Below, piece by piece: positions 54,158-63,409 of a stretch of DNA of 64,000 nucleotides; the stretch's first letter is position 1; the number at the start of each line of letters is the position of its first letter. Origin of the DNA: an uncultured Allomuricauda sp. (GTDB lineage Bacteria; Bacteroidota; Bacteroidia; Flavobacteriales; Flavobacteriaceae); NCBI RefSeq assembly GCF_947499585.1, contig NZ_CANMOO010000001.1, positions 1,240,001 to 1,304,000 of the forward strand. The letters run 5' to 3'. Below the pieces are notes generated by a model. It was not told where the DNA came from, made no database searches, and saw only the letters and a list, made by a program, of their open reading frames with translations. A program made the position numbers and the translations under genes.

Positions 54158-54817
54158 ATGTCCCCCACCCCATTATCTTTAGAGTACCTACTTCGTCCTT
54201 CATCCATCAAATCGGGTAAAATCCCTACATGTTTTATGTTTCATGGGTATGGTAGCAATGAAGAAGATTTGTTCTCATTTGCCCCTGAGCTCCCCGAAGA
54301 ATTGTTGGTGATTTCAGTCAGGGCACCTTATAACCTTGAGCCTTTTGGACATGCTTGGTATGCCATTAATTTTGATGCTGAATATGGAAAGTGGAGTGAT
54401 GATGAGCAAGCAAAAGTATCTAGGGATAAAATAGTTTCCTTTATTGATGAGGCTTGTAATGCTTATAATTTAGATAAAGAAAACATTACGTTATTGGGTT
54501 TCAGCCAAGGAACAATTCTTAGCTACTCCGTTGCACTGTCCTTTCCTGAAAAAATAAAAAATGTAGTTGCTCTTAGTGGATACATCAATGAAGGTATTTT
54601 ATTGGATGGTTATGAAACTAAAAATCATAGTTCTTTGAATATTTATGCCTCTCATGGTCAAGTTGATCAAGTAATTCCTTTGGAATGGGCACAAAAAACT
54701 CCGGATTTTCTTAAAGCTCTAAATATTAATCATAAATATGAAGAGTTTCCCATAGGTCATGGGGTCTCCCAACAAAACTTTTATTCATTTAAAGAATGGT
54801 TGATTAAGCACATTTAG
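54158..54817 (+). CDS. Alpha/beta hydrolase (phospholipase/carboxylesterase type)
   Basis: A 219-residue cytoplasmic hydrolase of the carboxylesterase/acyl-protein thioesterase type. CFMFHGYGSNEEDLFSFA supplies the oxyanion region, LLGFSQGTILSYSVAL holds the nucleophile serine (about residue 117), and the Asp/His pair is probably in HGQVDQVIPLEWA and IGHGVSQQNF. The natural substrate is unknown. It is the last gene of the rightward run and its TAG stop shares TTAG (54814-54817) with the convergent gene. Confidence 0.88.
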   Translation: MSPTPLSLEYLLRPSSIKSGKIPTCFMFHGYGSNEEDLFSFAPELPEELLVISVRAPYNLEPFGHAWYAINFDAEYGKWSDDEQAKVSRDKIVSFIDEACNAYNLDKENITLLGFSQGTILSYSVALSFPEKIKNVVALSGYINEGILLDGYETKNHSSLNIYASHGQVDQVIPLEWAQKTPDFLKALNINHKYEEFPIGHGVSQQNFYSFKEWLIKHI

Positions 54818-55308
54818 TTACTGCGAGCATAAAGCAAGTGGTCCATTAAAGTAAAATCTACACCCAAATCATCTTTAAGCTCATATTTAATCACCAAATC
54901 TCCCCAGTATTTGCCATCAGAAAAATCAGCTAGAATCCATTTGTGATTCAATATTTTGATTTTATTGATTTTAAAATCATTTTCCATGCCTTCATATGGC
55001 ACCAATGGATTATTTCCTTTTTTTTCATTGGTTTCCAACAGTTTATCTTCAATGTAACGGGCGGGGTTCTTTAAATTCAGGTGGTCATAGTACGCCAATG
55101 CATCATCATTATTCTCTAATGAGAAATATTGAATATCCAATATTTTCAATTGAGATTGTTGAAGGGAATCTTTCAGCTCAGTAACTTCTTTCTTTAAGTC
55201 ACCAATATCTTCGTTAACAGCTTTTTCAAAATTGCCTGTACTTATGAATTGGTACAGGACTATTAAGGCGGCAAACACAAAAAGGTAAAGGAAAATCTTG
55301 TTTTTCAT
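54814..55308 (-). CDS. Membrane-anchored protein of unknown function
   Basis: A 164-residue protein with one N-terminal membrane anchor (KIFLYLFVFAALIVLYQFIS, about residues 4-23), a coiled-coil stretch (about 30-60, EAVNEDIGDLKKEVTELKDSL) and a small soluble domain (ENNDDALAYYDHLNLKNPARYIEDKL, DGKYWGDLVIKYELKDDL). I do not recognise the family. The N-in anchor puts the domain outside the cytoplasm. It lies 5 bases after the MBL-fold gene on the same strand. Confidence 0.78.
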   Translation of the reverse strand: MKNKIFLYLFVFAALIVLYQFISTGNFEKAVNEDIGDLKKEVTELKDSLQQSQLKILDIQYFSLENNDDALAYYDHLNLKNPARYIEDKLLETNEKKGNNPLVPYEGMENDFKINKIKILNHKWILADFSDGKYWGDLVIKYELKDDLGVDFTLMDHLLYARSN

Positions 55309-55313
55309 TCTTC

Positions 55314-56090
55314 TTAAATCTTCAATTGTAAATTATCGTAAGCCAAAAATATATTCTTTGGAAGCTTTTTCTGCACTTCTTCATGAAAGCCCAACATATG
55401 GCTAATATGAGTGAAATAAGTTTTTTCTGCCCCTACCATTTGTGCAAAGGCAATTGCTTCTTGTAAATTAAAATGTGAGTGATGAGGCTCCTCTCGAAGC
55501 GCGTTGACCACCAGCACCTTTGCTCCCATCATTTTTTTAATTTCTGCTTCTTCAACACTTTTCACGTCTGTTAAGTAAACAAAATCACCAAAACGGTACC
55601 CAAACACTTGAAGACGGTTGTGAAAGGCTTCAATAGGTATTACTTCCAAGTCTTCTAGTTGAATAGACTCATTATTGACAACCTTGGTAACTTTTACGGC
55701 AGGTGCTCCAGGATATCTATTTTCATCAGCAAAAATATAATCAAATCTTCTGTTAAGTGAGCTAATTACTCTTTCGTGTGCATAAATGGGGATATCACCT
55801 TGCCGAAAGAAAAAAGGTCTAATATCATCTATTCCCGCGGTATGATCTGCATGTTCATGGGTAAATAGAATACCATTCAATTTGGTTACCGAATTTGTCA
55901 ACATTTGCTGTCTAAAATCTGGTCCGCAATCAATTACGTAATTAAAGTTTCTCCATGAAATCAGTACAGAAACCCTTAGTCTTTTATCTCTTGGATCCTT
56001 GCTTAGGCATACTGGATGATCACTTCCAATAACAGGAATTCCTTGAGAGGTTCCTGTTCCTAAAAAAGTAATGGTCATCATATCATCCAT
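55314..56090 (-). CDS. MBL-fold metal-dependent hydrolase (PhnP-like)
   Basis: A 258-residue metallo-beta-lactamase-fold protein. The metal motif HEHADHTAGIDDIRPF (HxHxDH near residue 75) and further ligands in YLTDVK and FTHISHMLG near the end are all present; the layout resembles the PhnP/cyclic phosphodiesterase group. The substrate is not known. I use the ATG at 56090, though the ATG at 56081 is also possible and the TTG at 56099 is less likely. The downstream gene starts 5 bases later. Confidence 0.88.
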   Translation of the reverse strand: MDDMMTITFLGTGTSQGIPVIGSDHPVCLSKDPRDKRLRVSVLISWRNFNYVIDCGPDFRQQMLTNSVTKLNGILFTHEHADHTAGIDDIRPFFFRQGDIPIYAHERVISSLNRRFDYIFADENRYPGAPAVKVTKVVNNESIQLEDLEVIPIEAFHNRLQVFGYRFGDFVYLTDVKSVEEAEIKKMMGAKVLVVNALREEPHHSHFNLQEAIAFAQMVGAEKTYFTHISHMLGFHEEVQKKLPKNIFLAYDNLQLKI

Positions 56091-56138
56091 TAAAATCAAA
56101 ATTATAACTTATTTATTTAATAGATTGGATGAAGAGTG

Positions 56139-56146
56139 TAACTTTG
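56139..56146 (+). promoter_or_regulatory. Candidate -7 element for the 483-residue protein gene
   Basis: TAACTTTG matches the TAnnTTTG consensus, 20 bases before the ATG at 56166, in the 75-base divergent gap with the MBL-fold gene. The -33 box is not clear. Confidence 0.45.
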
Positions 56147-56165
56147 CTCATATAAAATACTGGTT

Positions 56166-57617
56166 ATGTCCACTGCAACAAGCAACCAAAATCCTTTTGA
56201 AAATATTCCTTCGACAAAGGCAAAAACACTAAGAATCAATTTAAATCCCAATATCTACGGAACTTTTGCCGAAATAGGTGCCGGTCAAGAGACCGCAAGG
56301 CAATTTTTTAGAGCCGGGGGTGCATCTGGAACTATTGCAAAAGCTATGAGTGCCTATGATAAATCTTTTAGTGATGCAATATATGGTGTTGAAGAAGATG
56401 GCCGGTATGTGACACAGGCACGCTTAAAACGTATGTTGGCTCATGAAATGCAATTGGTGGAAGAGCGAATTAGCCGCGAAAACAACCCTGATTATCTTTT
56501 CTTTTCTTTTGCCAATACCGTGGCAACCATTGATTTCTCAAAACGATATAAAGGACATGGTTGGATTGGTATCCGGTTTCAATTGGATCCAAAACAAAAA
56601 GAATTTGATGAGATTGTTTTACATATCCGCTTTAAACAAACCGAAGCAAGATTACAGCAAGAGACATTGGGTACCTTGGGTGTTAACCTTATTTATGGGG
56701 CATTCTTTAAAAACCACAAACCAAAGAAGTTATTAAAATATCTGTACGATCATATTGATAAGGATACCATAGAAATTGATATGGTCAATTTTACTGGGCC
56801 TCATTTTAAAGAAGTTGACAATAGATTAATGAGTCTACAGCTTATTAGAAATGACATGACAGATGCCGTAATGTTTGGACCTGATGGAAATAACTTGTTA
56901 CCGGCTTCAGTACTTTATAAAAAGAACATTTTAGCCTTAAGAGGTAGTTTTAGGCCAGTTACCAAGGTAAACATGGACATGTTCCAAAAATCGTATGACA
57001 TTTTTATTAGGGAACAAACCGTGGAATATGAAAATACGATTGTCGTTTTTGAAATTACTCTTTCTAACCTTAAAGCGTCTGGAGAAATTGACGAACAGGA
57101 CTTTATGGATCGAGCGGAGCTTTTAAGCTCATTAGGACATACCGTGCTGATCTCCAAATTTCAGGAATATTACAAGCTTGTAGAATACTTTAATAATTAT
57201 ACCAAAGCTAAAATTGGACTTACCATGGGAGTTAACAATTTGGTTGACGTTTTTGATGAAAAGTACTATCGTGATTTAAGTGGTGGTATTCTTGAAGCTT
57301 TTGGAAAGTTATTCTTTAAGGATTTGAAGGTGTACTTATATCCCATGAAGGATGTTGCTACTGGGCAAATTATGACCAGTAACAATGTGAAGGTACACCC
57401 GAGAATGAAGGAACTTTACAAGTTCTTTAAATATAATGGGAAGGTAATGGACATTATAGATTATGATCCAGATATCATGGATATTTTCTCAAGAGAGGTA
57501 TTAAAGCGAATTACTACTGGCGAGGACGGATGGGAAGAAATGCTTCCAGAAGGTATCGCAGAAATGATTAAAGAAAAACAGCTTTTTACCAGAAAGTTAT
57601 TACCAGAAAAAGCCTAG
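56166..57617 (+). CDS. Conserved cytoplasmic protein of unknown function (483 residues)
   Basis: A large soluble protein with no signal or membrane segment that I cannot assign with confidence. The N-terminal part has IYGTFAEIGAGQETARQFFRAGGASGTIAKAMSAY, a Gly-rich stretch that looks like a nucleotide or cofactor loop. Later segments include VNLIYGAFF, DNRLMSLQLIRNDMTDAVMFGPDG, and a C-terminal LLPEGIAEMIKEKQLF. The strong, even codon use and length point to a housekeeping-type enzyme or scaffold. It is transcribed alone and ends at a bidirectional terminator shared with bcp. Confidence 0.8.
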   Translation: MSTATSNQNPFENIPSTKAKTLRINLNPNIYGTFAEIGAGQETARQFFRAGGASGTIAKAMSAYDKSFSDAIYGVEEDGRYVTQARLKRMLAHEMQLVEERISRENNPDYLFFSFANTVATIDFSKRYKGHGWIGIRFQLDPKQKEFDEIVLHIRFKQTEARLQQETLGTLGVNLIYGAFFKNHKPKKLLKYLYDHIDKDTIEIDMVNFTGPHFKEVDNRLMSLQLIRNDMTDAVMFGPDGNNLLPASVLYKKNILALRGSFRPVTKVNMDMFQKSYDIFIREQTVEYENTIVVFEITLSNLKASGEIDEQDFMDRAELLSSLGHTVLISKFQEYYKLVEYFNNYTKAKIGLTMGVNNLVDVFDEKYYRDLSGGILEAFGKLFFKDLKVYLYPMKDVATGQIMTSNNVKVHPRMKELYKFFKYNGKVMDIIDYDPDIMDIFSREVLKRITTGEDGWEEMLPEGIAEMIKEKQLFTRKLLPEKA

Positions 57618-57640
57618 AAATCATCTTTGTTATAACAAAA

Positions 57641-57677
57641 AACAGCACTTTCCAAATGTGGAGGTGCTGTTTTTTTA
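57641..57677 (+). terminator. Bidirectional terminator between the 483-residue gene and bcp
   Basis: The arms AACAGCAC (57641-57648) and GTGCTGTT (57664-57671), with an imperfect inner stem, are followed by seven T on the plus strand. A run of A before the left arm gives a T run on the minus strand, so it can end both convergent transcripts. Confidence 0.82.
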
Positions 57678-57691
57678 AGTATAGTTAGTGT

Positions 57692-58144
57692 TTAGTTTAA
57701 AAGTTGTGCGGCGTGATCTTTCGTCTTTACTTTTTCTATCACCCTTTCAATTACTCCCTCTCCATCAATTACAAAAGTGGTTCTATGCAATCCGTCATAT
57801 TCCCTCCCCATAAATTTCTTAGGACCCCATACACCAAAGGTTTCTATTACCGTATGGTCTTCATCTGCCAATAATGGGTACTGAAAAGCATATTTATCTC
57901 TAAAATTTGTTTGTTTTTTCTGAGAATCTTCGCTGACCCCTAAAATTTCATATCCTTGTTCCTGCAAAAGTTTGTAATTATCCCTCAAATTACAGGCCTC
58001 AGCAGTGCAACCTGGAGTATTTGCGCGGGGATAGAAAAAAACCACCAATTTCTTTCCTTTATAATCGCTAAGATTAATAGTGTTTCCATCTTGGTCTTTT
58101 GAAGAAAATTCAGGTACTTTATCACCCACTTTTAGCATGTTCAT
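57692..58144 (-). CDS. bcp: Thioredoxin-dependent thiol peroxidase (Bcp/PrxQ)
   Basis: A 150-residue peroxiredoxin that reduces hydrogen and organic peroxides using thioredoxin. The peroxidatic and resolving cysteines are in TPGCTAEACNL, five residues apart (about residues 45-50), typical of the PrxQ type. FYPRANTPGC and GVSEDSQKK are also diagnostic. It diverges from nth across 55 bases. Confidence 0.96.
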   Translation of the reverse strand: MNMLKVGDKVPEFSSKDQDGNTINLSDYKGKKLVVFFYPRANTPGCTAEACNLRDNYKLLQEQGYEILGVSEDSQKKQTNFRDKYAFQYPLLADEDHTVIETFGVWGPKKFMGREYDGLHRTTFVIDGEGVIERVIEKVKTKDHAAQLLN

Positions 58145-58199
58145 ATGTATTCAATCTTTAATTTATTGTTTAATATATTTTTTCTAAAGTTAAACAAAA

Positions 58200-58862
58200 A
58201 TGAATAAACTTGACAAAATTAATTTCACGATTAAAACGTTGGATGAACTTTATCCAACAATCCCAATACCTTTAGACCATAAAGACCCATATACATTATT
58301 GGTTGCTGTGCTCCTATCTGCACAAAGCACAGACGTACGCGTAAATAAAATCACTCCTCTACTATTTGAAAGGGCTGACAATCCGTATGATATGGTAAAA
58401 CTTACTGTTGATGAAATACGTGAGATTATTAGACCAGTAGGCCTCTCCCCTATGAAATCTAAAGGCATTCATGGGTTATCGCAGATTCTGATTGAAAAGT
58501 ATGATGGAGAAGTACCACAAGAAATTGAACTATTGGAAGAATTTCCAGCTGTTGGGCATAAAACTGCCAGCGTAGTGGTTTCTCAAGCATTTGGAATTCC
58601 GGCCTTTCCGGTAGATACCCATATCCATAGACTTATGTATCGCTGGGGGTTCACCAATGGTAAAAATGTGATACAGACTGAAAAAGATGCCAAGCGATTA
58701 TTTCCCAAAGAAATCTGGAATAAATTGCATCTTCAAATAATTTGGTATGGTCGGGAATATTCTCCAGCAAGAGGATGGGACATGGACAAAGACATCATTA
58801 CAAAGACAATTGGGCGAAAAACAGTGCTTGATGAATACTATAAAACCAAAAAGAGCCGCTAA
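58200..58862 (+). CDS. nth: Endonuclease III (Nth) lacking the iron-sulfur cluster
   Basis: A 220-residue DNA glycosylase/AP lyase for oxidised pyrimidines. The helix-hairpin-helix and catalytic residues are present: Lys in AVGHKTASVV (about residue 121) and Asp in PVDTHIHR (about 139). The four C-terminal cysteines that hold a 4Fe-4S cluster in E. coli Nth are absent; the whole protein has no cysteine, and the C-terminus instead reads SPARGWDMDKDIITKTIGRK. This seems to be the usual form in Bacteroidota. Its stop codon sits in the loop of the terminator. Confidence 0.93.
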   Translation: MNKLDKINFTIKTLDELYPTIPIPLDHKDPYTLLVAVLLSAQSTDVRVNKITPLLFERADNPYDMVKLTVDEIREIIRPVGLSPMKSKGIHGLSQILIEKYDGEVPQEIELLEEFPAVGHKTASVVVSQAFGIPAFPVDTHIHRLMYRWGFTNGKNVIQTEKDAKRLFPKEIWNKLHLQIIWYGREYSPARGWDMDKDIITKTIGRKTVLDEYYKTKKSR

Positions 58863-58876
58863 TTGCGGCTCTTTTT
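58849..58876 (+). terminator. Bidirectional terminator overlapping the nth stop codon
   Basis: A perfect 11-bp stem (58849-58859 with 58865-58875) with a 5-base loop that contains the nth TAA (58860-58862). T runs follow on the plus strand, and the left A run serves the minus strand, where the sigma-factor transcript arrives. Confidence 0.88.
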
Positions 58877-58896
58877 GGTCTTTTTTTTTGAAGTTG

Positions 58897-59040
58897 TTAA
58901 TTCAACGTTACTTCAAATTTGTGTTTTTTGTAATCAACTACTTGAATCGATTTAGAGTAGCTCAGCAAGAAATCAATTGTTTCTCGTCTAGCTTTTACCG
59001 ATTTAACGGCTTTTTGTTCTTCAGAGTAAATGTTTTCCAT
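58897..59040 (-). CDS. 47-residue protein downstream of the ECF sigma factor
   Basis: A short frame from ATG 59040 to TAA 58897. It has no signal peptide or membrane segment. The N-terminal ~30 residues should form a charged helix (EEQKAVKSVKARRETIDFLL), and a short strand-like end follows (IQVVDYKKHKFEVTL). It starts 72 bases after the sigma factor stop on the same strand and ends at the shared terminator, so both genes are probably one transcript. A regulator of the sigma factor is possible but unproven. I support it as a gene from its clean frame, basic composition and context. Confidence 0.65.
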   Translation of the reverse strand: MENIYSEEQKAVKSVKARRETIDFLLSYSKSIQVVDYKKHKFEVTLN

Positions 59041-59112
59041 ATTCTAGCATTAATGTTACAATTAGATAACGCCGCTAAAATGGAAATATTGCTATGTTCG
59101 ACCTAATGCAGA

Positions 59113-59694
59113 TTAATTCGTTAAAACGATATTATTGCGCTCAACTATCTTTCTTAGGTTGATTAGGGCATATCGCATTCTTCCTAAAGCTGTATTGATG
59201 CTCACTCCTGTATTCTCGGATATTTCCTTAAAACTCATATCCTTATAGATTCGCATCATCAAAACTTCTTTTTGATCTTCAGGTAATTCATCAATCAAAA
59301 ACGTTAAATCGCTATCAATTTGATCTTTGATGATTTGTTTCTCAGCATTTAGCTTTTCATCTCTTATAACCGAGAAGATGTTGAAATCATCACTACCCTC
59401 AAACTTGGGCATTCTTTTATTCTTACGGAAGTGGTCAATGATAAGGTTGTGTGCAATACGCATTACCCATGGTAAAAATTTACCTTCTTCACTATAAGAA
59501 CCTCTCTTAAGTGTTTTAATTACCTTAATAAAAGTATCTTGAAAGATGTCCTCTGCAACATCTCTGTCCATTACTTTAGAATAAATAAAACTGGAAATTC
59601 TTTGGTTATGCCTGTTGATTAAGACTTCAAGAGCCTTTTCTTCACCAGCAATGTAATTCTTTACTAATATCGAGTCTTCAATCTGTAGTTCCAT
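59113..59694 (-). CDS. ECF-type RNA polymerase sigma factor
   Basis: A 193-residue sigma-70 family factor with region 2 (EDIFQDTFIKVIKTL... WVMRIAHNLIIDHFRK, about residues 45-95) and region 4 (LPEDQKEVLMMRIYKDMSFKEISENTGVSINTALGRMRYALINLRK, about 135-180) and no other domain. It is of the type that flavobacteria keep as a single-copy ECF factor near uvrA. No anti-sigma factor with a membrane span is adjacent; the only downstream gene encodes 47 residues. A TATATTTG lies about 125 bases upstream, giving a long leader. Confidence 0.93.
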   Translation of the reverse strand: MELQIEDSILVKNYIAGEEKALEVLINRHNQRISSFIYSKVMDRDVAEDIFQDTFIKVIKTLKRGSYSEEGKFLPWVMRIAHNLIIDHFRKNKRMPKFEGSDDFNIFSVIRDEKLNAEKQIIKDQIDSDLTFLIDELPEDQKEVLMMRIYKDMSFKEISENTGVSINTALGRMRYALINLRKIVERNNIVLTN

Positions 59695-59815
59695 ACAAAT
59701 TACTTTTTGGTTAAAATTAGGAGCCTCCCTTCTGTTAAGAAAGACTTTAGTTATTAGCTTAATTTTAAAAAAGTAATTATTTCTGTATAGGCCTATCAGG
59801 TTTTTAATTACACAT

Positions 59816-59823
59816 CAAATATA
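59816..59823 (-). promoter_or_regulatory. Candidate -7 element of the ECF sigma operon
   Basis: TATATTTG on the minus strand, an exact TAnnTTTG match about 122 bases ahead of the sigma factor ATG; this predicts a leader of about 115 bases. No TTG at 17-21 bases is seen. The leader also holds the palindrome ATAGGCCTAT near 59787-59796. Confidence 0.45.
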
Positions 59824-59915
59824 GATAAACAGTGTGCCCAGTAAAAAACAATGTTGTGATTTGGGCATTTTTAGATGTTAACTGATACAATATACGTATT
59901 AAGTGTGGTGTAGCG

Positions 59916-59923
59916 TATCTTTG
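59916..59923 (+). promoter_or_regulatory. Candidate uvrA -7 element
   Basis: TATCTTTG matches TAnnTTTG, 19 bases before the uvrA ATG at 59942. The -33 region has no TTG at the usual spacing. I see no LexA-type box in the 247-base divergent gap. Confidence 0.5.
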
Positions 59924-59941
59924 AAACGCAAATTTTAACAT

Positions 59942-62719
59942 ATGACCCTTATCAAGAACGTGGATCCCAAGCGTAATATTATTATTAAAGGTGCTAAACT
60001 TCACAATTTAAAGAATATAGATGTTGTAATTCCTAGAAATAAGCTGGTAGTGATTACTGGGCTTTCAGGTTCTGGCAAATCTAGCCTTGCTTTTGATACG
60101 CTATATGCCGAAGGTCAAAGACGCTATGTAGAGAGTCTTTCCTCGTATGCAAGACAATTTTTAGGAAAACTGGACAAACCCAAAGTAGACTATATAAAAG
60201 GTATTGCTCCTGCCATAGCCATAGAGCAAAAAGTTAATTCTACAAATCCAAGATCAACAGTAGGGACTACAACAGAAATCTACGATTACTTAAAATTACT
60301 ATATGCCCGTATTGGTAAGACCATATCCCCAGTTTCTGGCAAAGAGGTCAAAAAAAATACGGTTACAGATGTTATCAATTATATAAAACCTTTAGAATTG
60401 GGCACCAAGCTATTACTCTTGGCGCCTATTACTATTAAGGATGAACGAGACCCAATAAAGTCTTTAGAGCTTTTCTCTAAACAAGGGTATGCGCGTATTA
60501 AATATAAAGGAGACGTTTTACGAATAGATAATGCTCCAGCAACTATTGGCAGAAACTTTGATTTGGTTGTAGACAGGGTCATTGTAAAAGATGATGAAGA
60601 TTTTTACAATCGTTTGGGCAATGCAGTGGACAACGCATTCTTTGAAGGAAATGGCAAATGTATCATTGAAAGCTTAGAAAGTGGCGAAACCAAAACCTTC
60701 AGCAATCAATTTGAATTGGATGGAATAAAATTTTTAGAACCCAATGTACACCTCTTCAGTTTCAATAACCCTTATGGAGCTTGTCCCAAATGTGAAGGTT
60801 ATGGCGATGTAATAGGTATTGATGAAGATTTGGTCATTCCAAATACGGCCTTGTCCGTTTTTGAAAACGGAGTTTTCCCTTGGCGAGGAGAAAGTATGGG
60901 ATGGTACAGAGACCAGTTAGTAAATGCCGCTTACAAGTTTGATTTTCCAATTCACAAACCTTGGTTTGAATTAACTGAGAAACAAAAACAATTGGTTTGG
61001 GACGGAAATGAACACTTTATAGGTATACATGCTTTTTTTCAACAGCTAGAAGAAAAAAGTTATAAAATTCAGAATAGAGTAATGCTTTCCCGTTACCGTG
61101 GAAAGACCAAATGTTCAGTTTGTAAAGGGAAACGATTGCGAGAAGAAACCAACTATGTAAAAGTAGGCGGGTATTCTATTTCGGATTTAATTGAATTGCC
61201 GATAAAAAAGTTGACTCCATTTTTTGAAGAATTACAACTTTCTGAGCATGACAATACCATAGCTAAAAGATTACTAAAAGAAATCACCACCCGATTGGAT
61301 TTCTTGAGCAAAGTAGGATTGAGCTATTTAACATTAAATCGAAAGTCAAATACACTATCAGGTGGGGAAAGTCAGCGTATAAACTTAGCCACCTCTTTAG
61401 GTAGCAGTCTGGTGGGGTCCATGTATATTTTGGATGAACCCAGCATTGGTTTGCACCCAAAAGATACCGAAAACCTAATTGAAGTATTGTTGTCCCTTCG
61501 AGATTTGGGAAACACTGTTATTGTGGTTGAGCATGACGAAGATATCATGAAAGCCGCTGATGAAGTTATAGATATAGGTCCAGAGGCGGGAACCTTAGGT
61601 GGTGAAGTTGTTGCAACAGGTAGCCTGGACCAAATTCTGACATCCAATTCCCTAACAGCAGATTACTTAAATGGTACCAGGGAAATCAAAGTGCCTTCAG
61701 AACGTAGAAACTCCAAGCATTACATTCAAATAAAGGGAGCAAGAGAAAACAACCTTAAAAACATAGACGCTACCTTTCCTTTAAATGTACTTACCGTGGT
61801 AACGGGAGTTTCCGGTAGTGGAAAAAGTACTTTGGTCAAAAAAATATTATACCCCACTATTTTAAAAGAAGTAGGTGGTTACGGTGAAAAAGCCGGTCAG
61901 TTTACTAAAGTAGAAGGCAAATACAGTCATATAAAACATGTAGAGTTTGTAGATCAGAATCCAATCGGTCGTTCTTCTCGATCTAATCCGGTTACCTATA
62001 TAAAAGCCTATGACGATATCCGTAATCTTTTCTCTTCGCAAAGGTTGAGTAAATTAAGAGGGTATCAACCCAAGCACTTTTCATTTAATGTAGATGGAGG
62101 ACGTTGCGAAAAATGTAAGGGAGAAGGTGAGATTACAGTAGAAATGCAATTTATGGCGGACGTGCATTTGGAATGTGATGTCTGTGCTGGAAAACGTTTC
62201 AAAAAAGAAATCCTTGAAGTTCAGTTTGAAGGTAAAAGTATTGATGACATCTTAAACCTGACAATTGATGAAGCCATTGAACACTTTAAAACCCATAAAC
62301 AAGACAAGATTGTAAACAAACTACAGCCACTGCAAGATGTTGGTTTGGGTTATGTTACCCTAGGGCAGTCCTCCTCTACTCTTTCCGGTGGCGAAGCCCA
62401 GCGTATTAAATTGGCTTCCTTTCTAGTAAAAGGAAATACTAAGGAAAAAGCATTGTTCATTTTTGATGAACCTACAACGGGGCTACATTTTCATGACATT
62501 AAAAAACTGCTGAAATCTTTTGATGAGCTTATTGGTAAAGGGCATTCCGTTATTGTGATAGAACACAATATTGAATTGATAAAATGTGCTGACTATATTA
62601 TTGACCTTGGTCCAGAGGGTGGTGAGAACGGAGGGCATTTGCTGGCAGAGGGTACTCCAGAAGAGTTGGTTCAAAATAAAGATTCACATACTGCAAAGTA
62701 CTTGTCAGAAAAACTATAA
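59942..62719 (+). CDS. uvrA: Excinuclease ABC subunit A
   Basis: Damage-recognition ATPase of nucleotide excision repair. The 925 residues match UvrA. Two ABC modules are visible: Walker [21 protein letters not shown] and [14 protein letters not shown], signatures LSGGESQRI and LSGGEAQRI. Zinc-finger cysteine pairs appear in CPKCEGYG...CSVCKGKR and CEKCKGEG...CDVCAGKRF. It stands alone on the right side of a divergent gap with the ECF sigma factor; a TATCTTTG lies 19 bases upstream. uvrB and uvrC are not in the window. Confidence 0.97.
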   Translation: MTLIKNVDPKRNIIIKGAKLHNLKNIDVVIPRNKLVVITGLSGSGKSSLAFDTLYAEGQRRYVESLSSYARQFLGKLDKPKVDYIKGIAPAIAIEQKVNSTNPRSTVGTTTEIYDYLKLLYARIGKTISPVSGKEVKKNTVTDVINYIKPLELGTKLLLLAPITIKDERDPIKSLELFSKQGYARIKYKGDVLRIDNAPATIGRNFDLVVDRVIVKDDEDFYNRLGNAVDNAFFEGNGKCIIESLESGETKTFSNQFELDGIKFLEPNVHLFSFNNPYGACPKCEGYGDVIGIDEDLVIPNTALSVFENGVFPWRGESMGWYRDQLVNAAYKFDFPIHKPWFELTEKQKQLVWDGNEHFIGIHAFFQQLEEKSYKIQNRVMLSRYRGKTKCSVCKGKRLREETNYVKVGGYSISDLIELPIKKLTPFFEELQLSEHDNTIAKRLLKEITTRLDFLSKVGLSYLTLNRKSNTLSGGESQRINLATSLGSSLVGSMYILDEPSIGLHPKDTENLIEVLLSLRDLGNTVIVVEHDEDIMKAADEVIDIGPEAGTLGGEVVATGSLDQILTSNSLTADYLNGTREIKVPSERRNSKHYIQIKGARENNLKNIDATFPLNVLTVVTGVSGSGKSTLVKKILYPTILKEVGGYGEKAGQFTKVEGKYSHIKHVEFVDQNPIGRSSRSNPVTYIKAYDDIRNLFSSQRLSKLRGYQPKHFSFNVDGGRCEKCKGEGEITVEMQFMADVHLECDVCAGKRFKKEILEVQFEGKSIDDILNLTIDEAIEHFKTHKQDKIVNKLQPLQDVGLGYVTLGQSSSTLSGGEAQRIKLASFLVKGNTKEKALFIFDEPTTGLHFHDIKKLLKSFDELIGKGHSVIVIEHNIELIKCADYIIDLGPEGGENGGHLLAEGTPEELVQNKDSHTAKYLSEKL

Positions 62720-62755
62720 CATATATAATGTTCTGATAACTATTTTCAATACGAT

Positions 62756-63337
62756 ATGCCAGAAGAAATAAATCCTTTGTTAACGTTTATTCTCGATACT
62801 GTTGCCATCCCAAAAAGTGAGGCACAGGAAATTGTGGCCAGTTTTCAACATAAGAAATTGAACAAAGGTGAATTCCTTATTAAGGAGAATCAAATAAGTG
62901 ATGATTACTTCTATCTTGAAAAAGGCTTAATGCGTACTTTCTTGTATGATTTAGAAGGTAACGAAATAACTACGGATTTTTTTGTTGAAAACAGTATTGT
63001 CTTCGATGTTACTTGTTTTTTTAATCGTGTCCGTTCAGAAGTTAATGTCCAAGCAGTTACAGATTGTACCGGTTATCGAATTTCTTATGAGGTACTCAAT
63101 ACGCTTTTTCATAATAAACCAGCTTTTCGTGATCTTGGTCGCGCCGTTTTGGTCAAAGGGTTTATCGCTTCTAAAAAAAGAAGCTATGCCATGATAAACA
63201 AAACCGCAGAAGAGCGGTACCGAAGCTTATTGGCTTCTAATGCTGAGATTTTGAAATACGCACAATTAAAACACATTGCCTCGTATCTTGGAGTAACAGA
63301 TAGCACATTGAGCAGGCTTAGAAGAAATCTGCAGTAA
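62756..63337 (+). CDS. Crp/Fnr-family transcriptional regulator
   Basis: A 193-residue regulator with an N-terminal cyclic-nucleotide-binding-type domain (ENQISDDYFYLEKGLMRTFLYDLEGNEITTDFFVENSIVFD, about residues 40-85) and a C-terminal winged helix (HIASYLGVTDSTLSRLRRN). The cysteines in FDVTCFF and TDCTG are too few and spaced too far for a 4Fe-4S FNR site, so oxygen sensing by that route is unlikely. The ligand is unknown. It is 36 bases after uvrA and 72 bases before the next gene. Confidence 0.9.
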   Translation: MPEEINPLLTFILDTVAIPKSEAQEIVASFQHKKLNKGEFLIKENQISDDYFYLEKGLMRTFLYDLEGNEITTDFFVENSIVFDVTCFFNRVRSEVNVQAVTDCTGYRISYEVLNTLFHNKPAFRDLGRAVLVKGFIASKKRSYAMINKTAEERYRSLLASNAEILKYAQLKHIASYLGVTDSTLSRLRRNLQ

Positions 63338-63409
63338 TATCATTTCTTGCCTTTTGTCAAGTAATATTTATAAAGTTCAATGGAAATTTGTCATATAAAC
63401 TTTATACAA

